64,000 nt of DNA, from positions 1-64,000 of the forward strand of contig DATDOE010000126.1 of the NCBI GenBank assembly GCA_035293405.1. Direction: 5' to 3'. The notes beneath the pieces are model-generated. The model was not told the origin of the DNA, did not search any database, and was given only the letters and a program-made list of their open reading frames with translations. Below, piece by piece: positions 18,264 through 26,831 of the stretch. Position 1 is the stretch's first letter, and every line of letters begins with the position of its first letter. Origin of the DNA: Gp6-AA40 sp035293405 (GTDB lineage Bacteria; Acidobacteriota; Vicinamibacteria; Vicinamibacterales; UBA2999). The position numbers and the translations under genes are program-made.

Positions 18264-19890
18264 ACTGGTGATTGCGGGCCTCATCGGTGCGGCGCTGATG
18301 TCCACGGCCAGAGCCGCAGTGCCGGCGTTCTTCCCGGACGACCCGCTGCAGGTGGACGACGACAAGGCGTTCGATGCCGGGAAGGCCACGGCCATCGGCG
18401 GCAGCAACGCCTACGACTTCGCCGAGCACACGTTCCTCAAGCCGGGCGACCGTCGCGATATCGCCGCGGTCAACGTCAACACGGTCGACGAAGTCCCGGA
18501 CTCGATGTGGTTCACGAACCGCATTGGCCGCCGGGCGATGACGCTCGACGAGATCGTGCGCGGCCCCAACACCAGCGACGCGCCGAATGTCGACGCCTGG
18601 CCGGTCGTCGAGGGCAAGAGCAGCGGCATCACGCCCGGGTATCGCGTCGTCGATCCGGACGGGCGGCTGTATCAGATCAAGTTCGATCCACCGGGCAACC
18701 CCGAAATGGCCAGTGGCGCTGAGGTCATCGGCGCGGCCATCTATCACGCGCTGGGCTACAACGTCGTGCAGGGCTACATCGTCGAGGTCGATCCCGCCAG
18801 AATCATCATTGCGCCAACGGCGACCACGGTGGACATGCGCGGTCAAAAAAAGCGCATGGCCCAAGAGGACATCCGGGCTCTGCTGGCCAAGGCGGCGCGG
18901 TCGTCGAACGGAAAGTACCGAGCCACGCTCAGCCGCTTTGCCGACGGAAAACCACTCGGCTATTTCAAGTACCACGGAACGCGCCCCGACGATCCGAACG
19001 ACATCCATCCGCACGAGCACCGGCGCGAGCTGCGCGGGAGCCGTGTCTTCGCCGCCTGGGTCAACCACGACGATTCGCGCGGGCTCAACAGCCTGGACAT
19101 GCTGGAGGGTCCTGCGGGCCGCCAGTACATCAGGCACTACATGTTCGACTTCGGATCGACCCTCGGCAGCGGCAGCACGATGGCGCAGACGCCGCGCGCG
19201 GGCAACGAGTACATTCTCGAGTGGGCGCCCTCCTGGAAGACGCTGGCCACGCTGGGCCTCTACGTCCGGCCCTGGATTTTCGTGGATTACTGGGAGGACG
19301 CGAAGTCGGTCGGCAGGTTCGAGGGCAGCTTCTTCGATCCGATCGCCTGGCGGCCGGAGTATCCAAACCCGGCCTTCGATAACCTGAGGGCCGACGATGC
19401 CTTCTGGGCGGCGAGGCTGGTGTCGAAATTCTCCAACGAGACGATCCGGGCGATCGTCGCCAAAGCGCGGTTCAGCGAGCCGGGCGCCGCCGATCACGTC
19501 GCGTCAACGCTCATCACACGACGCGACAAGGTTCTTCGCGCGTGGCTGACGGGGGTGAACCCACTCGTCGATCCCCGTCTCGGCGCCGACGGCGCGCTGA
19601 CGTTCGAGAATGCGGCCGTCGCCGCGGGCATAACCACATCGCCGGCGTCGTACACCCTGACGTGGTCGCGGTTCGATAATGCCACTGGAACAGCGGCCGG
19701 AGATCCCCAAGAGACGCGTGCCACGGAGCCGCGCGCTGTGGCGTCGGCCACACTGCTCGGCGGAGACTTCATGACCGTCGCCGTGCGCACGACCCACTCC
19801 GAGCATCCGGCCTGGAATACGCCCGTAACATTCACCTTCCGCAAGACCGATAAGGGATGGCAGACGATCGGGCTCGACCGAATTCCGTAG
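18253..19890 (+). CDS. exported protein with HipA/CotH-like kinase motif order
   Basis: A 545-residue protein with signal peptide (1-22). No named family is recognised. In order it shows Lys143 in YQIKFDP, Glu157 in a helix GAEVIGAAIYHALGY, a loop HDDSRGLN (272-279) and FDFGSTLG (298-305). This order (Lys, helix Glu, D-x(n)-N loop, DFG-like Asp) is that of the protein-kinase-like superfamily, especially HipA and CotH/FAM20-type members, in which the catalytic loop has the form D-x-x-x-x-N. The C-terminal 90 residues look like an immunoglobulin-like domain. It overlaps the barrel gene by 11 bases. Seen: motifs and export signal. Inferred: a periplasmic or surface kinase-like enzyme; activity is unproven. 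Confidence 0.5.
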   Translation: MRSRLVIAGLIGAALMSTARAAVPAFFPDDPLQVDDDKAFDAGKATAIGGSNAYDFAEHTFLKPGDRRDIAAVNVNTVDEVPDSMWFTNRIGRRAMTLDEIVRGPNTSDAPNVDAWPVVEGKSSGITPGYRVVDPDGRLYQIKFDPPGNPEMASGAEVIGAAIYHALGYNVVQGYIVEVDPARIIIAPTATTVDMRGQKKRMAQEDIRALLAKAARSSNGKYRATLSRFADGKPLGYFKYHGTRPDDPNDIHPHEHRRELRGSRVFAAWVNHDDSRGLNSLDMLEGPAGRQYIRHYMFDFGSTLGSGSTMAQTPRAGNEYILEWAPSWKTLATLGLYVRPWIFVDYWEDAKSVGRFEGSFFDPIAWRPEYPNPAFDNLRADDAFWAARLVSKFSNETIRAIVAKARFSEPGAADHVASTLITRRDKVLRAWLTGVNPLVDPRLGADGALTFENAAVAAGITTSPASYTLTWSRFDNATGTAAGDPQETRATEPRAVASATLLGGDFMTVAVRTTHSEHPAWNTPVTFTFRKTDKGWQTIGLDRIP

Positions 19891-19987
19891 TCGGTCGTCA
19901 TAAGTGAAACGGCGCCGCGGCGATCGTCACTACCCGACACAGACCAAGACCGAGGCTCCGACTCTCGCTGAACACAGGCCGACTCGA

Positions 19988-20788
19988 ATGAGACACCAGG
20001 CTCACGCGCTGATACTGACCGCCTCGGTGGTCTCAGGCCTCGCCATCTGCCCGTCCCAGTCCTGGGCACAAACGCTTTCGCCATCGCCGTTTGCCGTGAC
20101 GTCTCCGGCACTCGAGACCACGGATTTCTCCCCCAATCTCCGGAACGTCTTCACCGATACGCTGTCGGATTTCCGGAGACTGCCGTCCCTGGATTCGGCC
20201 GTGATCCTGTCCATGGGCGGACTGGCCTCTCTGGTTGGGCATCCGGCCGATAAGCGCGTGTCGAACGGCTTCTCGAGCTCTCGGTCGATGCACGGTGTCT
20301 TCAAGGCCGGTGAGACCATCGGTGCCGCGACCTACCAGCTTGGCGCGGCGATGGCGACCTATTCCGTCGGCCGCGCCATCGGCAAGCCCAAGGTGGCGTT
20401 GATCGGCGCCGACCTGGTTCGGGCGCAGCTCGTCTCGCAGGCGATGACCCAGGGCGTCAAGCTGGCGGTCGGACGGGCACGTCCGGACGGCACGAGCTAC
20501 TCGTTCCCGTCAGGACACTCGGCATCGGCGTTTGCCACGGCGGCCGTGCTGCAGCGGCACCTCGGTTGGAAAGCGGGCATCCCGGCCTACACCGTCGCGA
20601 CCTACGTCGCCGCCTCGCGGATTCAGGTTCAGCGCCACTATCTGAGCGACGTGGCGTTCGGAGCCGCCATCGGCATGATCGCCGGTCGCACCGTCACCAT
20701 CGGCAGAGGCGAGGCGCGGTTCGCCGTGGCGCCCGCCGCGGCGGCTGGCGGCGCTGGCGTGAACTTCACCTGGGTCGGCAGAAAGTAG
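19988..20788 (+). CDS. PAP2-family phosphatase, exported
   Basis: A 266-residue protein with signal peptide (1-28, ending SWAQ). The three acid-phosphatase motifs are complete: KLAVGRARP, PSGHSASAF and SRIQVQRHYLSD, with the second histidine in the motif HxxSD. Members hydrolyse phosphomonoesters, lipid phosphates or undecaprenyl-PP at the membrane or in the periplasm. I use ATG 19988 because the signal peptide starts there. It follows the kinase-like gene after 97 bases, starts the phosphate-related block and is followed by a hairpin. Confidence 0.85.
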   Translation: MRHQAHALILTASVVSGLAICPSQSWAQTLSPSPFAVTSPALETTDFSPNLRNVFTDTLSDFRRLPSLDSAVILSMGGLASLVGHPADKRVSNGFSSSRSMHGVFKAGETIGAATYQLGAAMATYSVGRAIGKPKVALIGADLVRAQLVSQAMTQGVKLAVGRARPDGTSYSFPSGHSASAFATAAVLQRHLGWKAGIPAYTVATYVAASRIQVQRHYLSDVAFGAAIGMIAGRTVTIGRGEARFAVAPAAAAGGAGVNFTWVGRK

Positions 20789-20789
20789 A

Positions 20790-20809
20790 GCGCCGGCTGT
20801 AGCCGGCGC
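20790..20809. repeat. palindromic repeat after PAP2 gene
   Basis: GCGCCGGCTGTAGCCGGCGC is a near-perfect 20-bp palindrome preceded by GTAGA, two bases after the PAP2 stop. It shares layout but not stem sequence with the other GTAG-flanked hairpins and is in the right place to terminate transcription. Confidence 0.6.
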
Positions 20810-21025
20810 GTCACCAGTCGACGTAGAGCGCCGACCGCCGCCGTCGCGTTCGTCGGCATCACATCCACATCACATCTGAAGCCGTGCGGCGCCTGTGCCG
20901 CATTGTTTACCGCGTCTACCGATCATTGTCGCAACGCGATCGGACTCTGGTCGTGCGCGTCTGCGCGACGCTGTTCACTCCCGTGCCGACGCGCGTCCGT
21001 TCGCTACACATTTGGGGGTACGACG

Positions 21026-22516
21026 ATGACTGGGATCATGCACTCGGATCAACGGACGTTCGTCCGCCGGAGCGCCGTCGGCGCCGGCGCAGTGTGGGTA
21101 TCGGCGCTCCAGGAGTTCGCGGTCAAGAAGGCGCACGGTGAACCATTCGTGGGCGGCAGTCCGTACGGCGCCGTCATCCCGACGCTCGACCAGACCACGG
21201 GGCTGCCGCTGCTCCAACTGCCCAAAGGCTTTCGCTACATGTCCTACGGATGGACGGGCGATCCCATGTCGGACGGCGTGGCCACACCGGGGCTGCACGA
21301 TGGCATGGCGGTGATTGCCGACGTCGGTCATGGCCGCGGGCTCCTCGGACCCTCGCCGTTCGGCGACACCCATGCGCGCAGACACCTGTGGTGGTGGTAC
21401 TCCAACATCAACGACAACGATCGCGACTTCGGCGACGATGGGCTCAGCGACCGGTTCTTCAGTCGCTGTGGCCGTCTGATCCTCGTCCGCAATCATGAGC
21501 CCGCGCTCGGAGTGCCGTACGTCGACAGCCCGAAGATCCTGTATCGGACCGACGGCGCGGGCGGAACGACCAATGTGATCTTCAACGCGCGCCGTGGCCG
21601 ATTCGAGCACGCGTGGTCCACGCTCGCCGGCACCGTGCGCAACTGCGCGGGCGGTGTGACACCGTGGGGCACCTGGATCACCAATGAGGAGACGGCCGAG
21701 CCAGACCACGGCTGGTGCTTCGAAGTCGGTCCCTTCCGCGGCGATCCAAAACCGTTGAAGGACATGGGCCGCTTCTCGCACGAAGCGCTCATGGTCGATC
21801 CATGGACCGGCTTTCTGTACCAGACGGAGGATTCGAACGACTGCGGCTTCTATCAGTTCGTCCCGGATCAGTACGGACGGCTCAGGAAGGGCGGCACGCT
21901 CTCGATGCTGAAGGTGGCCGGCGTCTGGCAAGCTGACCTCGGCGGCGCGTTTCCGCCCGGGACGACGTGGAGAGTCGAGTGGGTCACGATCGAGGACCCG
22001 ACCGCCGCGTCGACGTCGGTGTATGAGCAGGGCCGAGCCAACGGCGCGGCCAGATTCCGCCGGCTCGAAGGCGCGTGGTGGGGACACCAGACCGGATTCT
22101 TCCTCTCGACCGACGGCGGGCAGGCCGGCGAAGGGCAGCTGTTCGAGTTCGATCCGCGCCGGCAGACGGTCAGGCTGATCTACGACTCGCCGGCGAGCGC
22201 CGAGACTGAGAACCCGGACAACATCACCGTCACGCCACGCGGCGGCCTGCTGATGTGCGAAGACAACGCCGGGCCAACGACCAACGACGCCGAACGGCTG
22301 CTCGGTCTGAATCTGGACGGCCAGGTCTTTACGTTCGCGAAGAACAACATCAACCTCACGGCGTCGCCGAACGGCGTCGTTCAACCCGGCGACTACCGTC
22401 AATCAGAATGGGCGGGCGCCTGCTACAGCCCCGATGGCCGGTGGCTCTTCGTCAACATCCAGACGCCCGGTGTGACGTTCGCGATCACCGGTCCCTGGCA
22501 CAAGGGCCCGCTGTAA
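21026..22516 (+). CDS. phoX: Tat-exported alkaline phosphatase PhoX
   Basis: A 496-residue protein of the PhoX (DUF839) family. The N-terminus has a Tat-type signal with Arg14-Arg15 (RTFVRRSAVGAGAV). Characteristic blocks are present: LVRNHEP, RNCAGGVTPWGTWITNEE, GRFSHEA, TED, and a C-terminal NITVTPRGGLLMCEDN, which together carry the Cys and Glu ligands of the iron/calcium cofactor. It releases phosphate from organic phosphoesters outside the cytoplasm. ATG 21026 is preceded by a GGGGG-rich ribosome site. A second, shorter PhoX lies at 36343-37674; this one carries an extra segment near residues 120-150. Its stop codon lies inside the Pho box of the next operon. Confidence 0.9.
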   Translation: MTGIMHSDQRTFVRRSAVGAGAVWVSALQEFAVKKAHGEPFVGGSPYGAVIPTLDQTTGLPLLQLPKGFRYMSYGWTGDPMSDGVATPGLHDGMAVIADVGHGRGLLGPSPFGDTHARRHLWWWYSNINDNDRDFGDDGLSDRFFSRCGRLILVRNHEPALGVPYVDSPKILYRTDGAGGTTNVIFNARRGRFEHAWSTLAGTVRNCAGGVTPWGTWITNEETAEPDHGWCFEVGPFRGDPKPLKDMGRFSHEALMVDPWTGFLYQTEDSNDCGFYQFVPDQYGRLRKGGTLSMLKVAGVWQADLGGAFPPGTTWRVEWVTIEDPTAASTSVYEQGRANGAARFRRLEGAWWGHQTGFFLSTDGGQAGEGQLFEFDPRRQTVRLIYDSPASAETENPDNITVTPRGGLLMCEDNAGPTTNDAERLLGLNLDGQVFTFAKNNINLTASPNGVVQPGDYRQSEWAGACYSPDGRWLFVNIQTPGVTFAITGPWHKGPL

Positions 22517-22539
22517 CAGCAATGTAACGAGTGTGTTAA
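22511..22539 (+). promoter_or_regulatory. Pho box of three repeats
   Basis: Three 7-mers CTGTAAC, ATGTAAC and GTGTTAA start at 22511, 22522 and 22533, exactly 11 bp apart with 4-bp spacers. This is the spacing of PhoB direct repeats (7 plus 4 bp, core TGT-A). The array reads in the same direction as the DUF47 gene starting at 22573 and overlaps the phoX stop. A PhoB-like regulator is encoded in the same operon, so self-regulation is likely. Confidence 0.65.
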
Positions 22540-22572
22540 ATCTGCTACCCTTCTAGGGTTTGCAGAGGTGAC

Positions 22573-23196
22573 ATGGCTCGTTTCAGTCTGCTTCCCCGCG
22601 AAGAACACTTCTTCACCGACTTTGTCGGCCTGTCCGAAGAGATCCGCGTCGGCGCCAGGACGCTTCGGCAGATGCTGGCCAGCAACCCGCCGGACATGGC
22701 CAAGGCCGATGTCATCAAGGACATCGAGCACGCGTGCGATGGCCGGACACGCTCGATCATCGACCGGCTCAACCGGACGTTCGTCACGCCACTCGACCGC
22801 GAGGACATCCACGCCCTGGCGATCTCGCTCGATGACGTGATGGATGCGATCGATGCCGCGGCCGCGGTGGTTCGTCTGTACAAGATCACGCAGGTCCGGG
22901 TGGCCGCGCGGCGGCTGGCGGAGATCATCTGCGACTCGACCGATCGCATCACCGAGGCGCTCGGCGTGCTGGAAAAGCACAGTCAGGGCGTCCTCGAGCT
23001 CGCCGCGCGTGTCAACCAGCTGGAACGGGAAGCGGACCGCGTTCACCAGGACGCGATCGTGGCGCTCTTCGACGAAGAGCGCGATCCCATCGCCGTGATC
23101 AAGTGGAAGGAGATCTTCGACTTCCTCGAGGCCGCGACCGATCGGTGCGAGGACGTCGGCAACCTGCTCGAAGGCGTCGTCGTCAAGAACGGCTGA
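22573..23196 (+). CDS. DUF47/PhoU-like phosphate transport regulator
   Basis: A 207-residue all-helical protein of the DUF47 (PhoU-like) family, with the usual RFSLLPREEHFF start and a late EIFDFLEAATDRCEDVGNLLEGVVVKN block, in which D, E and C/E residues bind metal in PhoU-type bundles. These proteins partner PiT transporters and modulate their activity. It is the first gene behind the Pho box and lies 25 bases before the PiT gene. ATG 22573 follows an AGAGG site. Confidence 0.9.
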   Translation: MARFSLLPREEHFFTDFVGLSEEIRVGARTLRQMLASNPPDMAKADVIKDIEHACDGRTRSIIDRLNRTFVTPLDREDIHALAISLDDVMDAIDAAAAVVRLYKITQVRVAARRLAEIICDSTDRITEALGVLEKHSQGVLELAARVNQLEREADRVHQDAIVALFDEERDPIAVIKWKEIFDFLEAATDRCEDVGNLLEGVVVKNG

Positions 23197-23221
23197 CCGC
23201 GCAGCACCCGCCTCCCTGCCC

Positions 23222-24241
23222 ATGGACCATACGCTGCTTGCCGTCCTCGCGCTGATTGCCGTCGCCCTGATCTTCGACTACATCAACGGATTCCACGACG
23301 CCGCCAACTCGATCGCCACCGTCGTGTCGACGCGCGTGCTCTCCCCCGGCCAGGCCGTAATCTGGGCGGCATTCTTCAATTTCGCCGCGGCGTTCCTGTT
23401 CGGTACGAGCGTCGCGCAAACTGTCGGGTCAGGCATGGTGGACCTGAGCGTGGTGACCTTTGCGGTCATCTTCGCCGGGCTGACGGGCGCCATCATCTGG
23501 GATCTGATCACGTGGTATTTCGGGCTGCCCACCAGCTCCTCGCATGCGCTGTTCGGCGGCTATGGCGGCGCCGCGATCGCGAAGGCCGGGTTCGCCGCGA
23601 TCATCGTCTCGGGGTGGACGCGCACGATCATCTTCATCGTCGTGGCTCCGGTCATTGGCATGACGGTCGGCTTCCTGCTGATGACGGCCAGTCACTGGGT
23701 GTTCAGGCACAGCACGCCGAGGCGTGTCGACGGGTTCTTCAGAAAAATGCAGCTCGTGTCGGCGGCGGCATTCAGCCTGATGCACGGCGCCAACGACGCG
23801 CAGAAGACGATGGGCATCATGGCGGGTGCGCTGTTCACCGGCGGATTCCTCGAGCGGGATCTCGCGGGCAAGCTGCCGATTCCGTTCTGGGTCGAGCTCC
23901 TGGCCTACTCCGCCATCGGCCTCGGCACGCTCTCGGGCGGATGGCGCATCATCAAGACGATGGGGTCGAAGATTACCAAGCTCCAGCCGATCGGCGGCTT
24001 CGCGGCTGAAACCGGTGCGGCGCTGGCCATCTACACCGCGACGGCGATGGGTACCGGCATCAGCACGACGCACACGATCACCGGGGCGATTGTCGGCGTC
24101 GGCTCGACGCGGCGCCTCTCCGCCGTGCGATGGGGCGTCGCGAGGCAAATCGTCTGGGCCTGGCTGCTGACCATCCCGGCCTCGGCGCTCATCGGCGCGG
24201 TCGCGTACGGATTGATTCGCGTGCTATTCAGCACCGTCTGA
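23222..24241 (+). CDS. PiT-family inorganic phosphate transporter
   Basis: A 339-residue polytopic protein with the two PiT signature repeats, GFHDAANSIATVVSTRVLSP near residue 20 and MHGANDAQKTMGI near residue 185. PiT carriers import metal-phosphate with protons or sodium at low affinity; homologs also take up arsenate. About ten TM helices are visible. It is coupled to the DUF47 gene upstream (25-base gap) and the response regulator downstream (24-base gap). Confidence 0.93.
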   Translation: MDHTLLAVLALIAVALIFDYINGFHDAANSIATVVSTRVLSPGQAVIWAAFFNFAAAFLFGTSVAQTVGSGMVDLSVVTFAVIFAGLTGAIIWDLITWYFGLPTSSSHALFGGYGGAAIAKAGFAAIIVSGWTRTIIFIVVAPVIGMTVGFLLMTASHWVFRHSTPRRVDGFFRKMQLVSAAAFSLMHGANDAQKTMGIMAGALFTGGFLERDLAGKLPIPFWVELLAYSAIGLGTLSGGWRIIKTMGSKITKLQPIGGFAAETGAALAIYTATAMGTGISTTHTITGAIVGVGSTRRLSAVRWGVARQIVWAWLLTIPASALIGAVAYGLIRVLFSTV

Positions 24242-24265
24242 AACCGCGTGTGATAATGACGCGAC

Positions 24266-24952
24266 GTGGACATTCTGGTCGCCGAAGACGACCGCGACAT
24301 CGCCGAACTGATCGCGCTTTATCTCACACGAGCCGGCTGGAGAGTCCACCTCACCGGATCCGGTGACGAGGCACTGGCCGACGCGCGGCGGCAACCTCCG
24401 GACCTCGTCATCCTCGACGTCATGCTGCCGGGCCTCAGTGGCCTGGAAGTCTGCCGGGCTCTCCGCTCCGACAAGACGACGGCCTCGATTCCGATCATCA
24501 TGGTCACGGCGCGCGCCGAGGAGACCGATCGGATCATCGGGCTCGAGCTCGGCGCCGACGACTACATCTCCAAGCCGTTCAGCCCGAACGAGCTCGTCGC
24601 CCGCATCCGCGCGCTGATGCGGCGCTCGAAGCGGGCCGAGCCCACGGAGCCCACGCTCGGGTTCGGTCCGCTCCTGATGGACCTCGGCCGGCACATGGTC
24701 CTCGACGAGGGCCGCGAAGTGAAGCTGACCGCGAAGGAGTTCATGTTGTTGCAGTACCTGCTGCAGCACAAGGGACGTGTGCTCTCTCGAGACCTGCTGC
24801 TCGGCGATGTCTGGGGTTATCGCTATACGGGTGGCACCCGCACGGTGGACGTTCATGTCCGGCGGCTGCGAGAGAAGCTGCCGTACCTGGTCGAGGCGCT
24901 GGTCACGGTGAAACAGTTTGGTTACAAGCTCGTGGAACACTCGCAATCCTGA
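24266..24952 (+). CDS. phoB: PhoB-like OmpR-family response regulator
   Basis: A 228-residue regulator starting at GTG 24266. The receiver domain has the acidic pair in AEDD, phospho-acceptor Asp51 in VILDVMLPG, and the KPF lysine; the C-terminal winged helix (about 130-225) has the typical LTAKEFMLLQYLLQHKGRVLSR and a WGYRYTGGTRTVDVHVRRLR recognition region. Context (PiT, DUF47, PhoR-like kinase and Pho box) supports PhoB rather than another OmpR-type regulator. It probably binds the Pho box at 22511. Confidence 0.8.
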   Translation: MDILVAEDDRDIAELIALYLTRAGWRVHLTGSGDEALADARRQPPDLVILDVMLPGLSGLEVCRALRSDKTTASIPIIMVTARAEETDRIIGLELGADDYISKPFSPNELVARIRALMRRSKRAEPTEPTLGFGPLLMDLGRHMVLDEGREVKLTAKEFMLLQYLLQHKGRVLSRDLLLGDVWGYRYTGGTRTVDVHVRRLREKLPYLVEALVTVKQFGYKLVEHSQS

Positions 24953-24974
24953 CAGGTTCCATGTTCCCGGTGTG

Positions 24975-26738
24975 ATGCGAGCCTCCTTTCGCACGAAAGT
25001 CTTCGTCGGATCGGTGGTCGCGGCGGCGATCTCGCTCGTCGCGCTGGCCGGTCTGGTGTCGTGGCAGGTCGGCAAGCAGCAGCGCAGCGCCATCGAGAAA
25101 CGGCTGATCGACGACTCGCGTCTGATCGCTGATCTGCTGTCGCAGGCCACCGGGATCGAGGGGAGTGACCTCGATCGCGAAGCCGACCGTCTTGGTCAGC
25201 TGGTCTCAGGCCGCATCACCTTCGTCGCCGAAGACGGGCGCGTGCTCGGCGATTCCACACAGACGGTCGAGGCCCTGACCACGCTCGACAACCACCTCAC
25301 CCGACCCGAGATTGTCGCCGCCCGGGACGGCGGCATCGGCACCAGCCAGCGCCACAGCACGACGGTCGATGCCGACATGGTCTATGTGGCCGCTCGCGCA
25401 TCGCATCCGGTGGTGCGCTACGTGCGCGTGGCTCTTCCACTGACCGACGTCGGTGCGCAATTGGCAACGATCCGAAACGTCACGCTGGTTGCGGTTGCTG
25501 CTGCCATTCCGGTGGCACTGCTCGTGTCGTGGATTCTGTCGGCGCCGCTGTCACGCCGGGTCCAGGCGATCGCACGGGTCGCGGACCGCTACTCCACCGG
25601 CGATCTCTCGCGCTCCACCTACGACTACGGCACGGACGAACTCGGCTCGGTGGCGCGTGCGCTCGATGCGTCGGTACAAGAGCTGGGCGGGCGCATCGAG
25701 GAGCTCTCGCAGGACCGGGCGCGGATGGCCGCCATCCTCGCCGGCATGGTCGAAGGCGTGCTCGTGGTCGATCGCCAGGGACGGCTGCAGCTCGTGAATC
25801 GCGCGGCGCAGGAGATGCTGCGCGTCGATGCGTCCGCCATCGGTCGCCCATATCTCGCCGTGATTCGACATCCGGACATCGCGGCGCAGCTCACCTCGGT
25901 ACTGCGGGGCGAAGAGGTGGGCAGCCAGGAGGTGGCGCTCTCTCGTGACCCCGGGCGCACGTTCGTCGCGCGCGCCGGGTCCGTCTCGGGCACGGGCGGC
26001 GGTGGCGCGGTGCTGGTCCTCCACGACATCACCGACCTGCGCCGGGCCGACCAGATCCGCCGTGACTTCGTCGCCAACGTGTCGCACGAGCTGCGGACGC
26101 CGCTCACCGCCATCCGCGGCTACGTCGAGGCACTGCTCGACGACCCGGCGGATGGCGACAGCACGCACAAGTTCCTCGAGATCATCGCGCGGCATACGAC
26201 GCGGATGGAGCGGCTGGTCAAGGATCTGCTGCGGCTGGCGCGGCTCGACGCGCGTCAGGAGGCGCTCGAGATGGCGCACTGCGACGTGCGGCAGCTGTTC
26301 AACGGTGTGATCGTGGACCTGGCGCCGGCGATCGAGGGCAAGGGTCAGCGGATTGCGATCGACGTTCCGCCGGAGGCCTCGCACGTGGACGGCGACCCCG
26401 CAAAGCTCCACGACATCCTGCGCAACCTGCTCGAGAACGCGGTCAACTACTCGCCCGACGGCGCCGACGTGAGGCTCGGGGCAACCCGCGTCAGCGGTGT
26501 GTACACGATCACCGTGGCCGATTCGGGGCCCGGGATCCCTGCTGAAGATCTGGCCCGGGTGTTCGAGCGGTTCTACCGCGTCGACAAATCCCGCTCACGG
26601 CCGGGCGGCACCGGCCTGGGCCTCGCGATCGTCAAGCATCTCGTCGAGCTGCACGGCGGCGAGGCACGCGCTGACAACGCGGAACGAGGGGGAGCGGTGT
26701 TCACGATCACCTTGCCAACGCCCGTGCGTGCTGTCTAA
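24975..26738 (+). CDS. phoR: PhoR-like sensor histidine kinase
   Basis: A 587-residue membrane kinase. TM1 (about 10-32), a periplasmic sensor of about 130 residues, TM2 (about 165-190), HAMP, a PAS domain (about 245-340), HisKA with phospho-acceptor His371 in VANVSHELRTPLTAI, and an ATPase domain with NLLENAVNYSP, DSGPGIP and GGTGLGLAI. The order is that of PhoR/PnpS. It follows the regulator by 22 bases and is the last gene of the Pho operon. ATG 24975 overlaps an in-frame GTG at 24972. Confidence 0.82.
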   Translation: MRASFRTKVFVGSVVAAAISLVALAGLVSWQVGKQQRSAIEKRLIDDSRLIADLLSQATGIEGSDLDREADRLGQLVSGRITFVAEDGRVLGDSTQTVEALTTLDNHLTRPEIVAARDGGIGTSQRHSTTVDADMVYVAARASHPVVRYVRVALPLTDVGAQLATIRNVTLVAVAAAIPVALLVSWILSAPLSRRVQAIARVADRYSTGDLSRSTYDYGTDELGSVARALDASVQELGGRIEELSQDRARMAAILAGMVEGVLVVDRQGRLQLVNRAAQEMLRVDASAIGRPYLAVIRHPDIAAQLTSVLRGEEVGSQEVALSRDPGRTFVARAGSVSGTGGGGAVLVLHDITDLRRADQIRRDFVANVSHELRTPLTAIRGYVEALLDDPADGDSTHKFLEIIARHTTRMERLVKDLLRLARLDARQEALEMAHCDVRQLFNGVIVDLAPAIEGKGQRIAIDVPPEASHVDGDPAKLHDILRNLLENAVNYSPDGADVRLGATRVSGVYTITVADSGPGIPAEDLARVFERFYRVDKSRSRPGGTGLGLAIVKHLVELHGGEARADNAERGGAVFTITLPTPVRAV

Positions 26739-26741
26739 GAC

Positions 26742-26831
26742 GGGGTCAGAGCTGGGGTCAGGGGGTCAGAGTCGGGGTCAGAACTGGGGTCAGAGTCGGG
26801 GTCAAAACTGGGGTCAGAGCTGGGGTCAGAC
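26742..26831. repeat. GGGGTCAGA tandem array
   Basis: Eight copies of GGGGTCA followed by GA or AA, mostly spaced by 12 bp (joined by CTG/GTC/ACT), lie between the convergent kinase and arsC genes. The last copy joins CCCCC to make a GGGGTCAGACCCC palindrome. The array starts four bases after the kinase stop and ends inside the last codons of arsC. Confidence 0.8.

Noticed and set aside
18247..19497. 416-codon minus-strand frame
   Set aside because: Antisense to the exported kinase-like gene; no start context and no family features.
20858..20875. Pho box for phoX (ATCACAT repeated with 11-bp period)
   Set aside because: The repeats read as TGTGAT only on the minus strand, opposite to phoX, and lie 150 bases upstream, so they were not annotated.
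20975..22402. 475-codon minus-strand frame
   Set aside because: Antisense to phoX, which has complete family motifs.
26742..26831. CRISPR array
   Set aside because: Units are about 9 bases with 3-base joins; there are no spacers and no cas genes.
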